A stretch of DNA of 64,000 nucleotides from positions 434,001-498,000 of the forward strand of contig JAESUZ010005166.1 of NCBI GenBank assembly GCA_017311185.1. The letters run 5' to 3'. This document shows positions 36,651 through 48,014 of the stretch, in pieces. This DNA is from Proteles cristata cristata (lineage: Eukaryota; Chordata; Mammalia; Carnivora; Hyaenidae). A program made the translations under genes and the position numbers. Positions within the stretch are counted from its first letter, which is position 1, and each line of letters starts with the position of its first letter. The notes beneath the pieces are model-generated. The model was not told the origin of the DNA, did no database searches, and was given only the letters and a program-made list of their open reading frames with translations.

Positions 36651-37060
36651 ACTACTGTTCTATGTCCAAAGCATATTCCATGACTGTTGCGGTTTTCACT
36701 CTAGTCTATAACTTGATGAGTTCTAATTGACAAAGGAGAAACAGCTGACTGCAAACCTCTCTCTGTTTATCAGTTGATTGTATTATACCCTGTTTGTCAG
36801 AGAAGTGACCATTCATTTTCTATGGACACAATGAACATATTTGAGAAACAAAACTAGAGAAAGTGATGTAATCAGAGGCCATATTTGATTGGTGCATTTA
36901 AATGACACTTCATAAAAAAAAGGTATAAAAATTCAAATAACATTTAGTTATGCATTAAACAAATGATATTTACTGAAAATAATAAAGCTAAAATCAGGGC
37001 TGTAGAAAATCCAGAATTATCTGAGTTATATGAACCTGCAGACAAGAAAACCTGAAAGCA

Positions 37061-37295
37061 GGGGGCGCCTGGGTGGCTCAGTCAGTTAAGCATCCAACTT
37101 CAGCTCAGGTCATGATCACCTGGTTTGTGGGTTCGAGCCCTGTGTCGGGCTCTGTGCTGACAGCCAGCTCAGAACCTGGAGCCTGCTTCAGATTCTGTGT
37201 CTCCCTCTCTCTCTGACCCCCTCCTGCTCACACTGCCTCTCTCTCTCTCAGAAATAAATAAAAATATTTTTTAAAAAAATTTATTAAAAAAAAAT
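37061..37295 (+). mobile_element. CAN SINE
   Basis: Forward SINE; perfect 15-base target-site duplication at 37046-37060 and 37296-37310. Confidence 0.9.
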
Positions 37296-38299
37296 GAAAA
37301 CCTGAAAGCAGGAAAATAGGGTTTTCAGAGAAGACTGTGCCTTTTAGGGAAGTGGTCCTATGCATTCAAAACAGCTGGTTATTGGATCACATTCATTCAT
37401 TCTCTGGAAGCAAGAAAGAAGATAAGAAGACGGTCTCTTCATTCATTGTAATTAAATGAGCAGATATTCTACACACACCAAAGAGCAGGAAAAGTACCCT
37501 CATCAAAAATCAGTAAGTCACTTGTTAGAAACCACTGAATCATAGATGAAGAGAGCTCATAATCATACAGAGGCACAGAACTTGCCCTAGATTTTTCATC
37601 AGTTTTCTTCTTCACTAGTCAACTTAGTTCAGAACGATTCCTTTTGTCAAATGCTTTTGGGCATCACCCTTACATTTCAAAAAAAAAAAAAAATCACATC
37701 TATCAGTCAATGGGAACAAAAAAGTAGAATTAAACAACCTTCACTTTATAAGAAGGGCAATTTACAATTTTTTCAAAATTGCTTCTATAAAACAATACTC
37801 CTTATCTATCAACAGAATTATATGTACTTTTAAAGCTTTAATATGTCCTCTCTGGCATGCTAATATGTGCTTGAGAAATGTTTGAGAACAGTTAGTAAAG
37901 ATTATTCTGAGCTGTTTCAAGGTTGGTATATTGAGCCAGAAACAAACAAATATAAAATATAACTTGTTGATCTCTTCTAATAAATGCAAATTATAAGTGA
38001 CATGTGATGTCCTTGCAAAATAAAGGTTAACACTGAAAATCGAGTCGGAAGGTGACAATAAACTATTAAAAAAGGGGAAAAATCAAGTTGGAAGGAATAA
38101 AGTATGATTATTTGGGTTCAATAGTCATGATTGAACATCTTTGTATTAATTTTTCACATGTTCCATTGTTAAAAGATTGAAAGAGTAATTACTATGTTTC
38201 TACAAAATGCTGGCTGGAACCTCAGACAAGTTAGAAAACATTTCCCTTACCATATATACACATCTGTTTTCCACTGTATTAGCATATACTTATAATACT

Positions 38300-39375
38300 G
38301 ACATTAGTTCTTTACAATATATTTTAGGTATTGCATAACCCATTTATGCTAAAGACTGGTATATTTAGGAATTCTAACTTTATTACTTTCTTCAGGATTG
38401 CATAAGTAATAATTTCAATGGTATTATTCCTAAAATCTTTCATCAGAGTCTTTGGGCAGTGGCTACATGTTAGTCTGTCAACTATTCAGCACACCTCAGG
38501 ATCTTTAAAAATACTGACGCCTGGTTCCCACACCAGGATACACTGATTCAACTGTTTTAGCATGCAACATAATATTAGTGTTTCTTAAATGTCCCCAGGT
38601 GATTCTAATGTGTTAAAATATTGGGGAAACTTTGGGCTGGATTAAAGGCCCAGGTTGGTCCTCTGGAAAACAGTATGGAGGTTCCTTAAAAAATTAACAA
38701 TAGAGCTCCCCTATGACCCAGCAATAGCACTGCCAGGAATATACCTAAGGGATACAGGAGTGCTGATGCATATGGGCACATGTACCCCAGTGTTCACAGC
38801 AGCACTCTCAACAATAGCCAAAACATGGAAAGAACCTAAGTGTCCATCAACTGATGAATGGATCAAGAAGATGTGGTATAGTTATACAATGGAATACTAC
38901 ATGGCAACGAGAAAGAACGAAATCTGGCCTGTGTAGCAACGTGGATGGACCTTGAGGGTGTTATGCTGAGCGAAATAAGTCAGGCAGAGAAGGACAGATA
39001 CCGTATGTCTGCACATATAGGTGGATTAGGAGGAAGTTAACAATGTGGGAGAAGAAGGGGAAAAATAGTTGGGGAGAGGGAGGGAGGCAAACCATGAGAG
39101 ACTCTTGAATGCTGAGAATAAACTGAGAGCTGGGGGGGGGGGAGAGGGAAAGGGGGGTGATGGGCATGGAGGAGGGCACTTGTTGGGATGAGCACTGGGT
39201 GTTATATGTAAAACAACTTGACAATAAACTATTTAAGGAAGGAAAAAAAGAAATAAAAAATAATAATAAAGGTCCAGGTTGGTAGTGGGAGCCATGGACC
39301 ATTGGCTAATCTAAAGGAACAGTCATCCTAACGAAGAGAAGGTTCGAGATTAAGGGTAATGGGGAAAAGGGGTGC
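38300..39375 (+). repeat. Relaxin-flanking duplication, copy A (left part)
   Basis: Excluding the L1 insertion, this aligns by eye to 59400-59860: TATATTTAGG...TTACTTTCTTCAGG region, then ACTGATTCAACTGTTTTAGC against ACTGATTTAACTGTTTTGAC, then CCATGGACCATTGGCTAA against CCATAGACCAGTGGCTGA. It includes a MER5-like element (about 38445-38620) present in both copies. Confidence 0.65.
38660..39267 (+). mobile_element. 5'-truncated L1 insertion (ORF2 end, 3' UTR, poly(A))
   Basis: Sense L1 3' end: the CAGTATGGAGGTTCCTTAAA start, ACCCAGCAATAGCACTGCCA, a broken ORF2 C-terminus (38655-38936), a G-run at 39132-39142 in the 3' UTR, and an A-rich tail. Flanked by a 16-base target-site duplication at 38644-38659 and 39268-39283 with one mismatch. 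Confidence 0.9.
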
Positions 39376-39516
39376 CCTGGAGTAAGTCTTACACAACTGC
39401 CCAGGAGTCTGTAAAAATGTACAGATGAGTCAGTGGTGTCCCATTTTGTCAAGGCAATTTGTAAGTACCAAAGATTTTCTTTCCCTTCCTTACCTTTCCT
39501 TCCTTTTCTTCTGGGT

Positions 39517-39532
39517 TCCTTCCTTCCTTCCT

Positions 39533-39575
<43 letters not shown>
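39517..39575 (+). repeat. (TTCC)n(TGCC)n compound microsatellite
   Basis: About five TTCC units run into ten TGCC units. Likely length-variable. Confidence 0.95.
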
Positions 39576-39576
<1 letters not shown>

Positions 39577-39640
39577 TCCTTTCTTTCAAAATCATGCTAT
39601 CCCAAAGAAGGATGGGGAAGGATAACACTGAAAATGCATG

Positions 39641-39841
39641 TCTTTTATTATTTATTTATTTTTGAAAGAGAAAGAGAGAGCAGGGGAAGGGTAGACAGAG
39701 AAGGAGACACAGCATCAAAAGCAGGCTCTAGGCTCTGAGCTGTCAGCACGGAGCCCAACTCGGGGCTCAAACTTGTGAAGTGTGAGATCATGACATGAGC
39801 TGAAGTTGGACACTTAACCAAATGAGCCACCCAGGTTCCCT
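39641..39841 (-). mobile_element. CAN SINE
   Basis: Reverse SINE ending GAGCCACCCAGGTTCCC. Confidence 0.85.
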
Positions 39842-40189
39842 AAGACTTTATTTAAATTTATCATTTATTGGGTAGGAGCATCTATAGTCACTAAGCTCTA
39901 TTTTAGGGCAGTGGGTAACTTAGGCAAGGCAACAGTTCCAACAGTTAAAATGAGACATACCTATTTGTTCTCCATTTCATATGTAGTAATCTCTGAAGAT
40001 TATAAGGGGTACCATATTAATATGTAGTGAGATCCCAAGGGTATCTCTAATTTGAGTCCAGTATTATGTCCATTTGGTACCAATCGGGACATTTCAGAAG
40101 ATGTAAAAATTAATTCAGAACCTGTGCTGTAGAAGTTTAAGAGCCAATAAATATGCTTTTATCTCTTTACCATTTACATCATTTTAATA

Positions 40190-42400
40190 AATTTTAGACT
40201 TCCACTTGGGCCTAACTGTGGGCCTCTGTTTCAGGTTTTTTTTTTTTTCTTTTTTCTCTTTCCCTATAGCCAGATTCATTGTTTGTTAATTGCTTTCTTC
40301 CTTTTCTTTCTTTCTCCCTCTCCCTTTTTTGGTTGGCTACTAAATATAATTTGGTATCGGGGGGTGTCCTCTCCACCCTATGCTTATTTATAAATATCTT
40401 CCCCCAGGGTCTCAAATCAATATTATCAGGCTCAGGGGCCACCGGCATGGCAATGTTTGCTTTACAGGGTTTAAAGAAGTTTAAATTAACTCCTTTTCTG
40501 TGCCACAGGGATGCCACAAGTGTTTTTCCCTGTAATCCTGAGGATCAGAATCTTTGTTGTGACAATAGCACAGGAAGCAGCAGCAGTAAGAGTAGAGACA
40601 TTTAAGGGTCCTGCTGTGCTGTCTGCTATTGGATATATGAATCATAAGCTACCCATTGGCTTTCTTTTCTGCATCTCTCTCTCTGTACAATTTCTTCCCA
40701 AAACTTTCATATTTCTTTTTTTTAAATATAACGTACTGTCAAGACAGCTAACATACAGCGTACACACTGTGCTCTTGGCTTCAGGAGTAGACTCCCATGA
40801 TTCATCACTTACATACAACACCCAGTGCTCATCCCAAAAAGTGCCCTCCTCAATGCCCATCACCATATTCCCCTCTCCCCCACCCTCCATCAGCCCTCAG
40901 TTTGTTCTCTGTATTTAAAATTTTCATATTTCTAACTGAAGAAAGTCATAGCTTTTAGTTTTTGTCTTGATCCAATCACCCATAGCACAGACCTTCTGGG
41001 TGGTTATGGGAAAAGTTAAAAGACCAGCAGCTGGTCCCCCACTTCTCCTCCAGGGAATGTCTGTTATTCTCCCTATGTTCAAGGTCCACATACGACAAGG
41101 TCTTTGGTCTATAGCTTAGGTGGAAGCCATCAAGTTCCATGACTGTCAGATTAGCCCCTTGATATGCTAGCAATGAGCAGCACTAAGCAAAACCCAGGTA
41201 TACTAGCTTGGGATTTTGCATTAGAAGGGCATTGACTTACTTACTCCTCTGGTATTTTGGCAGGAGCTCACACCAAATGCTCCTTCACCTTTTCTTTTCT
41301 CATTAGCACCTGGCCACGGGCCTGCAACTGGGTGCCATGCTTAACTCTCCCCAGGATGGTGGTCTCCTTCTTTTCCACAAAACTCACAGAAAGCCAACTC
41401 TGAGCCTGTCCCAGGAGTGCATGATCACAACAATAGCCACATGGCTGCCCCTAAGCTGATGATCACCAGGCTAGATGCAGTGACTGCACTGTTCTAGCTG
41501 GACCCTTGGTAAGTGGGACTCGAGATAATCAGTTAAAGTTAGTTTTCTCTGCCTTTACAGGTGAGATGCTCAGAGACCACCTGCCAAACACAGGCCAAAC
41601 CCAAAAACACGTTAAGCTGTGGTATATAGTAAATTAACAACAATTCTTGTCTTGGGGACAAGAGCATTTTAGGGTGGGCAGAAATGGCAATACCGACAAA
41701 GGCAAAAAGTATGCCCAAAACACAAGCATGCAGCAACTGGCAGTTCTGTCTCAGGGGGCCTTTGCCACATCATGATGGAACCAGTTAGTTAGCCAAGAGG
41801 AGTTAGTTAAAGCTGACTAGGTACCCTTGGTCATAAATGGGCCACTTTGTTTATGACCCACATGTTTTAATTACCTCCTATTCACCCCACTGGTGAAGGG
41901 GGAAATTCTGCCCCAAGGTTACAGGGATGACCACATACAACATTCGACACCTATCACCAGACGGCAGAGACTGGCAGTTTATTGGTCGCACATACTCACG
42001 GCGTACGGTAGGAGGACACTGCAGGCCATGCAAGGCGAAGCAGGAGCTGCACTCAGAACAGAGTGAACAGCCGGGGGCTGTATGAGGCAGGCCTGTAGCA
42101 GCAAGAGGGTGAGGTAGTGACGTAAAGCTGGAACTGCTACAGGAGGATGTGACTGGCCTCTCTAATTCCAGGAGTCGGCAGGAAAATGAAACCGACTACG
42201 GAGGGATGTATGAGAACTGTGTCTGGTCCTCGTGAAAAGAGCTGCTTGGCTAGGAGAGCCAGCCTCCACTACGGGAGCAGAGTGTGGCAGGAGACTTGTA
42301 GTTAGGCCACTTAAGTCCCTCCGTGCTTCACCAGGTATCAAGGCAGCACAGAACGTTGGGCCTTAATGTTTTGCACCAATATATTAACATTTACGGTGAT
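40190..42400. other. Unresolved LTR-like/ERV-like block in copy A
   Basis: Sequence without a counterpart in copy C. Within it an antisense L1 3' end is clear (40722-40930). The rest, especially 41750-42380, has LTR-like features read from the minus strand: an AATAAA at 41978-41983 (seen as TTTATT) shortly before CTGCCAGTCTCTGCC. No retroviral protein domain is seen. Confidence 0.3.
40722..40930 (-). repeat. Carnivore L1 3' UTR end, antisense
   Basis: TTGGCTTCAGGAGTAGACTC, CACCCAGTGCTCATCCC and the CCCTCAGTTTGTTCTCTGTA end are the reverse of the 3' end of the sense L1 at 38660-39267. Confidence 0.85.
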
Positions 42401-42419
42401 CAATACAACTAGCATGTTT

Positions 42420-42500
42420 GGGGGCCTATTATTGAGTGCCTACTGTATGACAAGCATGTATCACCAGTGAACAAAACTAAGATCCCTGTTCACAAGAAGT
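42420..42500 (-). repeat. L2 LINE 3' end, short
   Basis: Antisense L2 end: TATTGAGTGCCTACTGTATG, then GTGAACAAAACTAAGATCCC. Confidence 0.65.
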
Positions 42501-42959
42501 ATGAAGTATCCATCTAGTGGCATAATTCTTTCTCAACATTCCCTTAGGACATATATTATTTGAGTAGAAATAGGAAAATACTGAAGTTATTTATCTTTTC
42601 TAATCTCTTAGAAAATTTTAGAGATTTCCCAAAGTTTTACTGATAAGAGAACTTTCTGGAGATCCTAATTTCCCTTCATTTTTTGTTTCAGTTTTCTTGA
42701 TAAAGCAGCATAACCTGAAGTGAAAGCACAAATATCTAGAGTAGCTCCAAGGATGCTTATGAGACATAAAGTCAGCACTGATTGCTGATCAATACTCTTG
42801 AAAAAATACTAGGGTTTACCTCTCCTTCTTCCACAGATCCCAGTGAAATGATGGAACAAATATACACAAACAGATCTGATGCAGCACTGATTATCATGGG
42901 AAATGAGCAGAACTGCCGTCTGCTATTGACACATTAGAGAATACAATGAGATTTTCAAG

Positions 42960-44170
42960 ATAGAAAACTGGTAGAAAAAGATTAATGGTGAAATATAAAA
43001 GAGCAGAGTCTCATGCCTTTAGAAAAGTGAGTTCTCTTAGAACCACAGGCTGACCCTAACTGGATAGAATGCAGGCAGGAGACCATGAGCAAGGGAACTC
43101 AAGAAGGGGCTGTAGAACCTCAGAGGCTGTCTGCCACCTGGGACAAAGTTCTGTGAAATAAGAGATCCAACCCAGAAGAACAAGGGCAGCACCTGGGAAA
43201 TTTACAACCTGGACAGGACAAGGATGCAGCCCCCAGACACAAAAACCAGTTCCACAGAAAGTGCCCTGGTCCAAGTCCCTCACCACCACTTCCACAAAAT
43301 CCCTGGAAGCAGGTCTCCTGGTCCCAGAATCTACAGTCACTGCTTCTTATTAGATGACTGGTTTTTAAGAGGCACAAAAATAATCTGTGGTAAGCACTCA
43401 AATGATTACTTCAGTCTTTATCTATCTCAAGTGCTGCTAATATATGCCTAAAACCCTCATGAGAAACTAATGAATGCAAGCTTAATTAGTTTCTTATATA
43501 AAAAAGCACTCTGCTTATACATATATTTATCAATTAGGATTGTGTTCTCTGTAAATAACAGAAGACCCTGTAACAGTGACTTTAAACAAGCCTAGGGAAT
43601 CACCCCTGTTTAGAGCTGAACCATGGTGGCAGGCTCTTTCCTTTCTGGAGCTGTGCTTAGCATGCAAGCCTTCCTCCTTCTGCTGCGGAAACTCATGGTC
43701 CCAACATGGCTGCTGCACCTCTGGATCAGTGTCCACTTTGGGCAGGAAAAGAAAGGAACAGAAAAAGGCTTAGTGTCTAGATCAGAAAAGCAAAGGCTTG
43801 GCCAGAAACTTCCACTGTTTGCTTATATTGTACTGACCAGAATTGTGTCACATGGACCCTGCTACCTGCAAGAGACATCTGGAAATTGTTTCTACAATTC
43901 AACAACCTTGAGAATCAATCTATAGTTTCACTTACCGCTTTGTACCTACAATCAAAGGCATTCATGTGTATCTATTAACCTTCACCATGCAGATTAATTC
44001 CAACTGGAGCTGGATGCAGCAGAACCGGAGAAAGGGGGCTTTGGAGTCCAGAAGACACCAGCAGGAAGGAAGCCAAGCTCCAGCACTTAGCAGATGTGTG
44101 AATGGCATACATTTAGTTTTTCTCTTTTAAAAGGTTTCTTTGGACTTTCTTGTTTTTTGTTTTAACAACA
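42960..44170 (+). repeat. Relaxin-flanking duplication, copy A (right part)
   Basis: Aligned by eye with copy B (52385-53560) and copy C (60430-60930). Shared words include GTAGAACCTCAGAGGCT (A, B), ACAGGAAAAGAAAGGAACAG-type text (A, B), GTGAAATATAAAAGAGCAG (A, C) and the TTAGGATTGTGTTCTCTGTA region (A, C). It ends about 2 kb before the relaxin promoter. Confidence 0.75.
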
Positions 44171-45525
44171 TGAAAGAAATGCCTTTTAGCTGTGCCTAGA
44201 AAAGCCTGTGAATCCCACTTTTGTCTGTTACTCTTAACAGTAGGGTAGGCCCACATCTGCCATGTGTGCTAGACCAAGTTGTACAAGTTAGGTGTCTACT
44301 CTCAACTTGCTTCCTCTCCCTATAAAACAGGAGAATGGCCCTTTCGCTGGACAACTCCAAGGACTCTATAGGACAACATAGATAAAGTAAAAATGCCCCT
44401 GCCAACGGAAAGAAAACCAGTCTCAAAGTAAGCTAGCAAATGCTTCTATCTGTTGTTTTACTGAAGACAAGAGCCAAGGATACAGTTTTCAGATCACTTT
44501 GCGGGACTGCCCCAAAGCTTATTAGACACAGGGGACTCTGCTTGCAAAAGAAGGATGTGTGTGCTTGCAAGCAGTTCTCCAAGTCACAAGGAAAAAGACA
44601 AGTCACAAGGTAGAATCTGTTATGTTTGTAACAATTAAGGTTTTTTGATTTCCACACAGACATGTGAAAGACCCTTAGGTCATCTTTACACATGTTTCTA
44701 TCATATCTGATTGCTTAAAAATTTTGCTTGCATGCCTCTGCTTAACTGATCTTCTGGTTCTTCCTGTATTTAATTGTTCCTTGAGGTCATCTGAGATGGT
44801 CACAGGAAGCTGGTATCAGTCACCTACTACGTTTTTAATGCACTCCATCCCCACCAACCCTGCCCCTCCCCAGAAATTTACATTTACACAAGCAATTACT
44901 TTTGAGGGCAGCCTTACAAATGGATTTTTTTTTTTTGCAATGATTGTGAACCCACAAAAAAACCCTTCAAACCTCAGTTTTGAGAAGCCTCTCCCAAACT
45001 GCTTGTTTTAGCAGAAACCTATGTAAAAGCACTACCTCTGACCATCTCATAGCTTTGATCAGGGCTGGGGTGTGTGTGTTTGTTTGGTTTTTTTTATTAT
45101 ACAATGCTTAGCATTTGACCAATGCCAAGTGGGTCCTGTTGAAATTAGCAGCAATCTAGAAATCAGAATTATTCTATCCCAGAGCTGTATCTGTAACTGA
45201 CTGTTGAGTTAGTACTTTAACTCAAAGCTATCCTAACTTCCTCCAGGTCTCTAGTTTAACTGGTAGAACTGAGGTAATCTGAATACATGGTGAACACAAG
45301 GAAATAAATTATTGAAAAAATGAACCTATTTACACTGAAAAGTTACTATCCATTTGAAAGAATATTGAATGAGCATATTACCTCAAACTGTTAAACTTGA
45401 AGCTGTTAAAAATTACTTCGCTATATACAGTAAACATAAAATACAGTAAAAAAAAAAGACATGATTTCTGTGCTGTAACCTGTATTATCAAAATATTCTT
45501 TCTAGAATTGTGGGATTATTTTTGT

Positions 45526-45562
<37 letters not shown>

Positions 45563-46090
45563 CACCAGTCTCTAGTGATATAGAAATAATACGATCTAAA
45601 ATGAAAATATTCAAGTAACTGGTTATAATAAGACTGTCAAGAAAACTCAGTAGAGAAAGTGCACTGTAAACTTAAGATATTGTACAGTCTTAAAGTGATG
45701 CATTGAGAATTTTAATGTTTTTAACCAGGATTTAGAAAAAAGTCATCAGATCTCTCTTTTGTTAGTAATGTATTCTTTATTCATTATATCTTTATGGATT
45801 GATATACCAGACACTAGTCTAATTAACTTCTTTAGATTAGGTTATGCAACAAATGGTCATACTGGAAAACTGAATTGCCAGAATATAGGTGATTTCAATT
45901 TTATTTTTCTTGATATAATTTAGTGTAAGGTCCATGCATAACTTTATAATAAAGGAAAAGTTCAAATCTTAACTAACTTTACCTAAGTATACAAAATAGT
46001 TTAAGGGTAAAAAAACAAAAATATATACAGCTGCAAAAGATCCAAGAACCGAAAGATGGACAAACGGAGGAAAGTTGAGAAGAGTAAACA
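44171..46090. other. Relaxin upstream region, no recognised repeats
   Basis: Upstream DNA with a (GT)n run at 45528-45561 and otherwise nothing recognised. Distal regulatory elements are possible but not shown. Confidence 0.4.
45528..45561 (+). repeat. (GT)n microsatellite
   Basis: About 17 uninterrupted GT units, 640-680 bases upstream of the relaxin TATA box. Confidence 0.95.
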
Positions 46091-46164
46091 GAGGGAGGGT
46101 GGGGTGGGATGGGGGTGGGGGTGAAAGGGGGAATTTCAAGGAGGTGGGTGGGGAAAAGGGAGGG
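46091..46164 (+). promoter_or_regulatory. G-rich tract upstream of the relaxin TATA box
   Basis: About 75 bases with repeated runs of three to five G on the + strand (46093-46132 and 46142-46164), ending about 40 bases before the TATA box. Several closely spaced G runs could form a G-quadruplex or bind Sp/KLF-type zinc-finger proteins. The composition is seen; the role is inference. Confidence 0.4.
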
Positions 46165-46204
46165 ACTTGGACCACTGACTCAGGTCTAAGTGGTTGCCCA
46201 GGGT

Positions 46205-46211
46205 TATAAAA
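46205..46211 (+). promoter_or_regulatory. RLN2: TATA box of the relaxin promoter
   Basis: TATAAAA lies 137 bases before the relaxin start codon. With usual TATA spacing, transcription would start near 46232-46240 and leave a 5' UTR of about 105 bases. A purine and G-rich tract sits just upstream. No experimental start site is known to me for this species. Confidence 0.75.
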
Positions 46212-46341
46212 GCTTAGTTGAACCTGGCCAGGGATGCAGCCTCAAGGTCCAGCATTGGAACACAGGCAGAGACCGGCAGGCGACAGCGGCTGCAGCTCTA
46301 GCGGAAAACAAACGCCCAGCGCAGCAACGGTCTGGTCCAAG

Positions 46342-46561
46342 ATGCTGCGTCTGTTCTTGTCCCACCTGCTAGGGCTCTGCCTGCTACTGATCCTATGTGC
46401 CAGAGAGATCCCAGCTCAGAAGACCGCAGTGTTAAGGGTATGCGGCCGCGAGTATGTCCGCCTGCAAATCCAGATCTGCGGCTCGGTCCGCTGGGGAAAA
46501 AGGAATCACCAATACCACCGGGAATCTCGGGAATCTCGGCAAATACCCTCCGCACTCTTAG
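46342..46561 (+). CDS. RLN2: Relaxin exon 1: signal peptide, B chain, start of C peptide
   Basis: Relaxin is a secreted insulin-superfamily hormone of reproductive and connective tissue that signals through RXFP1. Exon 1 starts at ATG 46342 (A at -3) with MLRLFLSHLLGLCLLL, a hydrophobic signal peptide probably cleaved after Ala25. The B chain follows with Cys34 and Cys46, and between them R36-x3-R40-x2-I43, the relaxin receptor-binding motif. That motif separates relaxin from INSL6 and INSL4. W51-G-K-R54 marks the likely B/C processing site. The exon ends one base into a codon before a GTGAGT donor. An in-frame ATG at 46234 would add 36 residues and bury the signal peptide, so the later ATG is preferred. 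RLN2 is used as a family name: human RLN1 and RLN2 are a recent primate pair, and which symbol a felid database uses cannot be told here. Confidence 0.93.
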
Positions 46562-47174
46562 GTGAGTTCTTTGGCCCCCGCCGCTCCCTACTCCCCATTG
46601 GCTGTTCGGGCTGCCAATCGACCGTTCTAAGGACACCCGCCCTGGCTGTCCGGAACACAGTGGCTTCCCGCGCTTAGCCCTGACTCTGTGGCTGCTGATG
46701 CGCAAAAGTTCGGAGTTTTCTCCTGCAATGTGCTTTTCTAGTAAGGTCTCACCAGGGATCTCACCCGAGGGAGTGAAAGCAGCGGGAACAGCAGAAGCCT
46801 GTCCTGAGAGGCACTTGGTGCCCTTCACCTCCTGCCAGTCAGGATGATTGGGATGGGGAAAAGGGGGAGCCACGGAGGAGGTTCGGTTGGCCAAAGACTC
46901 GCTGGCGGAGGGGGCGCATCTGGGTTGGACACCAGTCAAGTCCGTAGGGCATATAGCAGAGAGTCAAGTGTGCACTGGACTGGTTTGAGTGTCACAGGGC
47001 ATGGGACTTAACTTGGAGACCACTGCTAGGGTCCTCCAGCGCTAAATACGAAGGGTCTTCTTAACAATCTCCTTTGCAAAAAAGCTAGACTGTGGCCCAC
47101 ACCATCAAAAATCTTTTAACTTCACCTAAGGAGAGAGTCTGGCCTCCCACCCTCTTTCCACTGGGCCGTTTAGT

Positions 47175-47245
47175 TCATTTGAGAGTAGAGCATGTGACTC
47201 TTGATCTTGGAGTTGTATGTTTGAGACCACCTTGGTGAATTTAAA
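47175..47245 (+). mobile_element. Decayed SINE head fragment
   Basis: GTAGAGCATGTGACTCTTGATC followed by GAGTTGTATGTTTGAGACC resembles the tRNA-like head of an older CAN SINE. Confidence 0.5.
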
Positions 47246-47410
47246 ACTTTTTTATGGTATTCTATGTCACAAATCTACTATATATATTTAACCATTCTTA
47301 GTGGACATTTAGGTTGTTTCCAAATTGTTACCTAAACATGATTTTCTGAGCACAGTTATATATAGCTATTTGGCCAAATTTCTGTTTCTGTAGCAGAGTA
47401 TTGTGATTTT
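47240..47410 (-). repeat. Possible old L1 fragment
   Basis: TGGACATTTAGGTTGTTTCC in an AT-rich context resembles antisense L1. Confidence 0.4.
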
Positions 47411-47751
47411 AAAGTATTTTCAAAGAACTGTCTTTATTGCTGCTCAATACATAATTTAACCAGAAATAACCTAACAAAATATTGCCTGCAAGTGAAGATC
47501 AAGAAAAATGCTTAATTTACTAGTTAAGAACCATTTTGGAAGTATATATCAATCAAAATAATTTGTGATTCATGAGCTTAAAACCTCTATTGTTAGTTTT
47601 TGTTTTGTACTATTAAATTGTTAACTAGCCATTTTTTAGCACTGTGTATGCAGAAATAACACTCATTGCACCCCTTTCAAAAAATAAGAGATATTTTTAA
47701 CTAAAAGAGGTGTGTGTTAGTAATTTTAGTCCAAAATACAGTAAATTAAGA

Positions 47752-47925
47752 GGGGGCCTTCGTCGCTCAGTCGGTTAGGCATCCGACTTCAGCTCAGGTC
47801 ATGATCTTGAAGTTTGTGAGTTTGAGCCTTCAGATTCTGTGTCTCCCTCTCTCTCTGCCCATCTCCTGCTTGTGTTCTGTCTCTCTTTCTCTCTCAAAAA
47901 TAAATAAACATTTTTTTAAAAAGAG
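47752..47925 (+). mobile_element. CAN SINE with internal deletion
   Basis: Forward SINE in relaxin intron 1, missing the segment between the head and the CT tract. Confidence 0.8.
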
Positions 47926-48014
47926 ATGTTTATATGAATTCAGGTCAATTCGAATATTATCTTTTACTTAGCTTGAGAAGGTAAAGCTGTTGATTGCAAA
48001 ATGTTTCAAAATAA

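Noticed and set aside
38655..38936. 93-residue frame resembling a protein C-terminus
   Set aside because: It is the broken ORF2 end of a 5'-truncated L1.
43056..43401. Overlapping minus-strand frames rich in Cys and Trp, with a similar frame in copy B
   Set aside because: The similarity between copies is explained by DNA duplication. The frames are not kept intact between copies, so coding is not supported.
46190..46233. ATG at 46190 upstream of relaxin
   Set aside because: It lies before the TATA box, so it should not be in the transcript.
46298..46939. 213-residue open frame antisense to relaxin exon 1
   Set aside because: It is the longest frame in the window but has no recognised domain or splice context. 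It overlaps a real exon in antisense in a GC-rich zone where long chance frames are expected.
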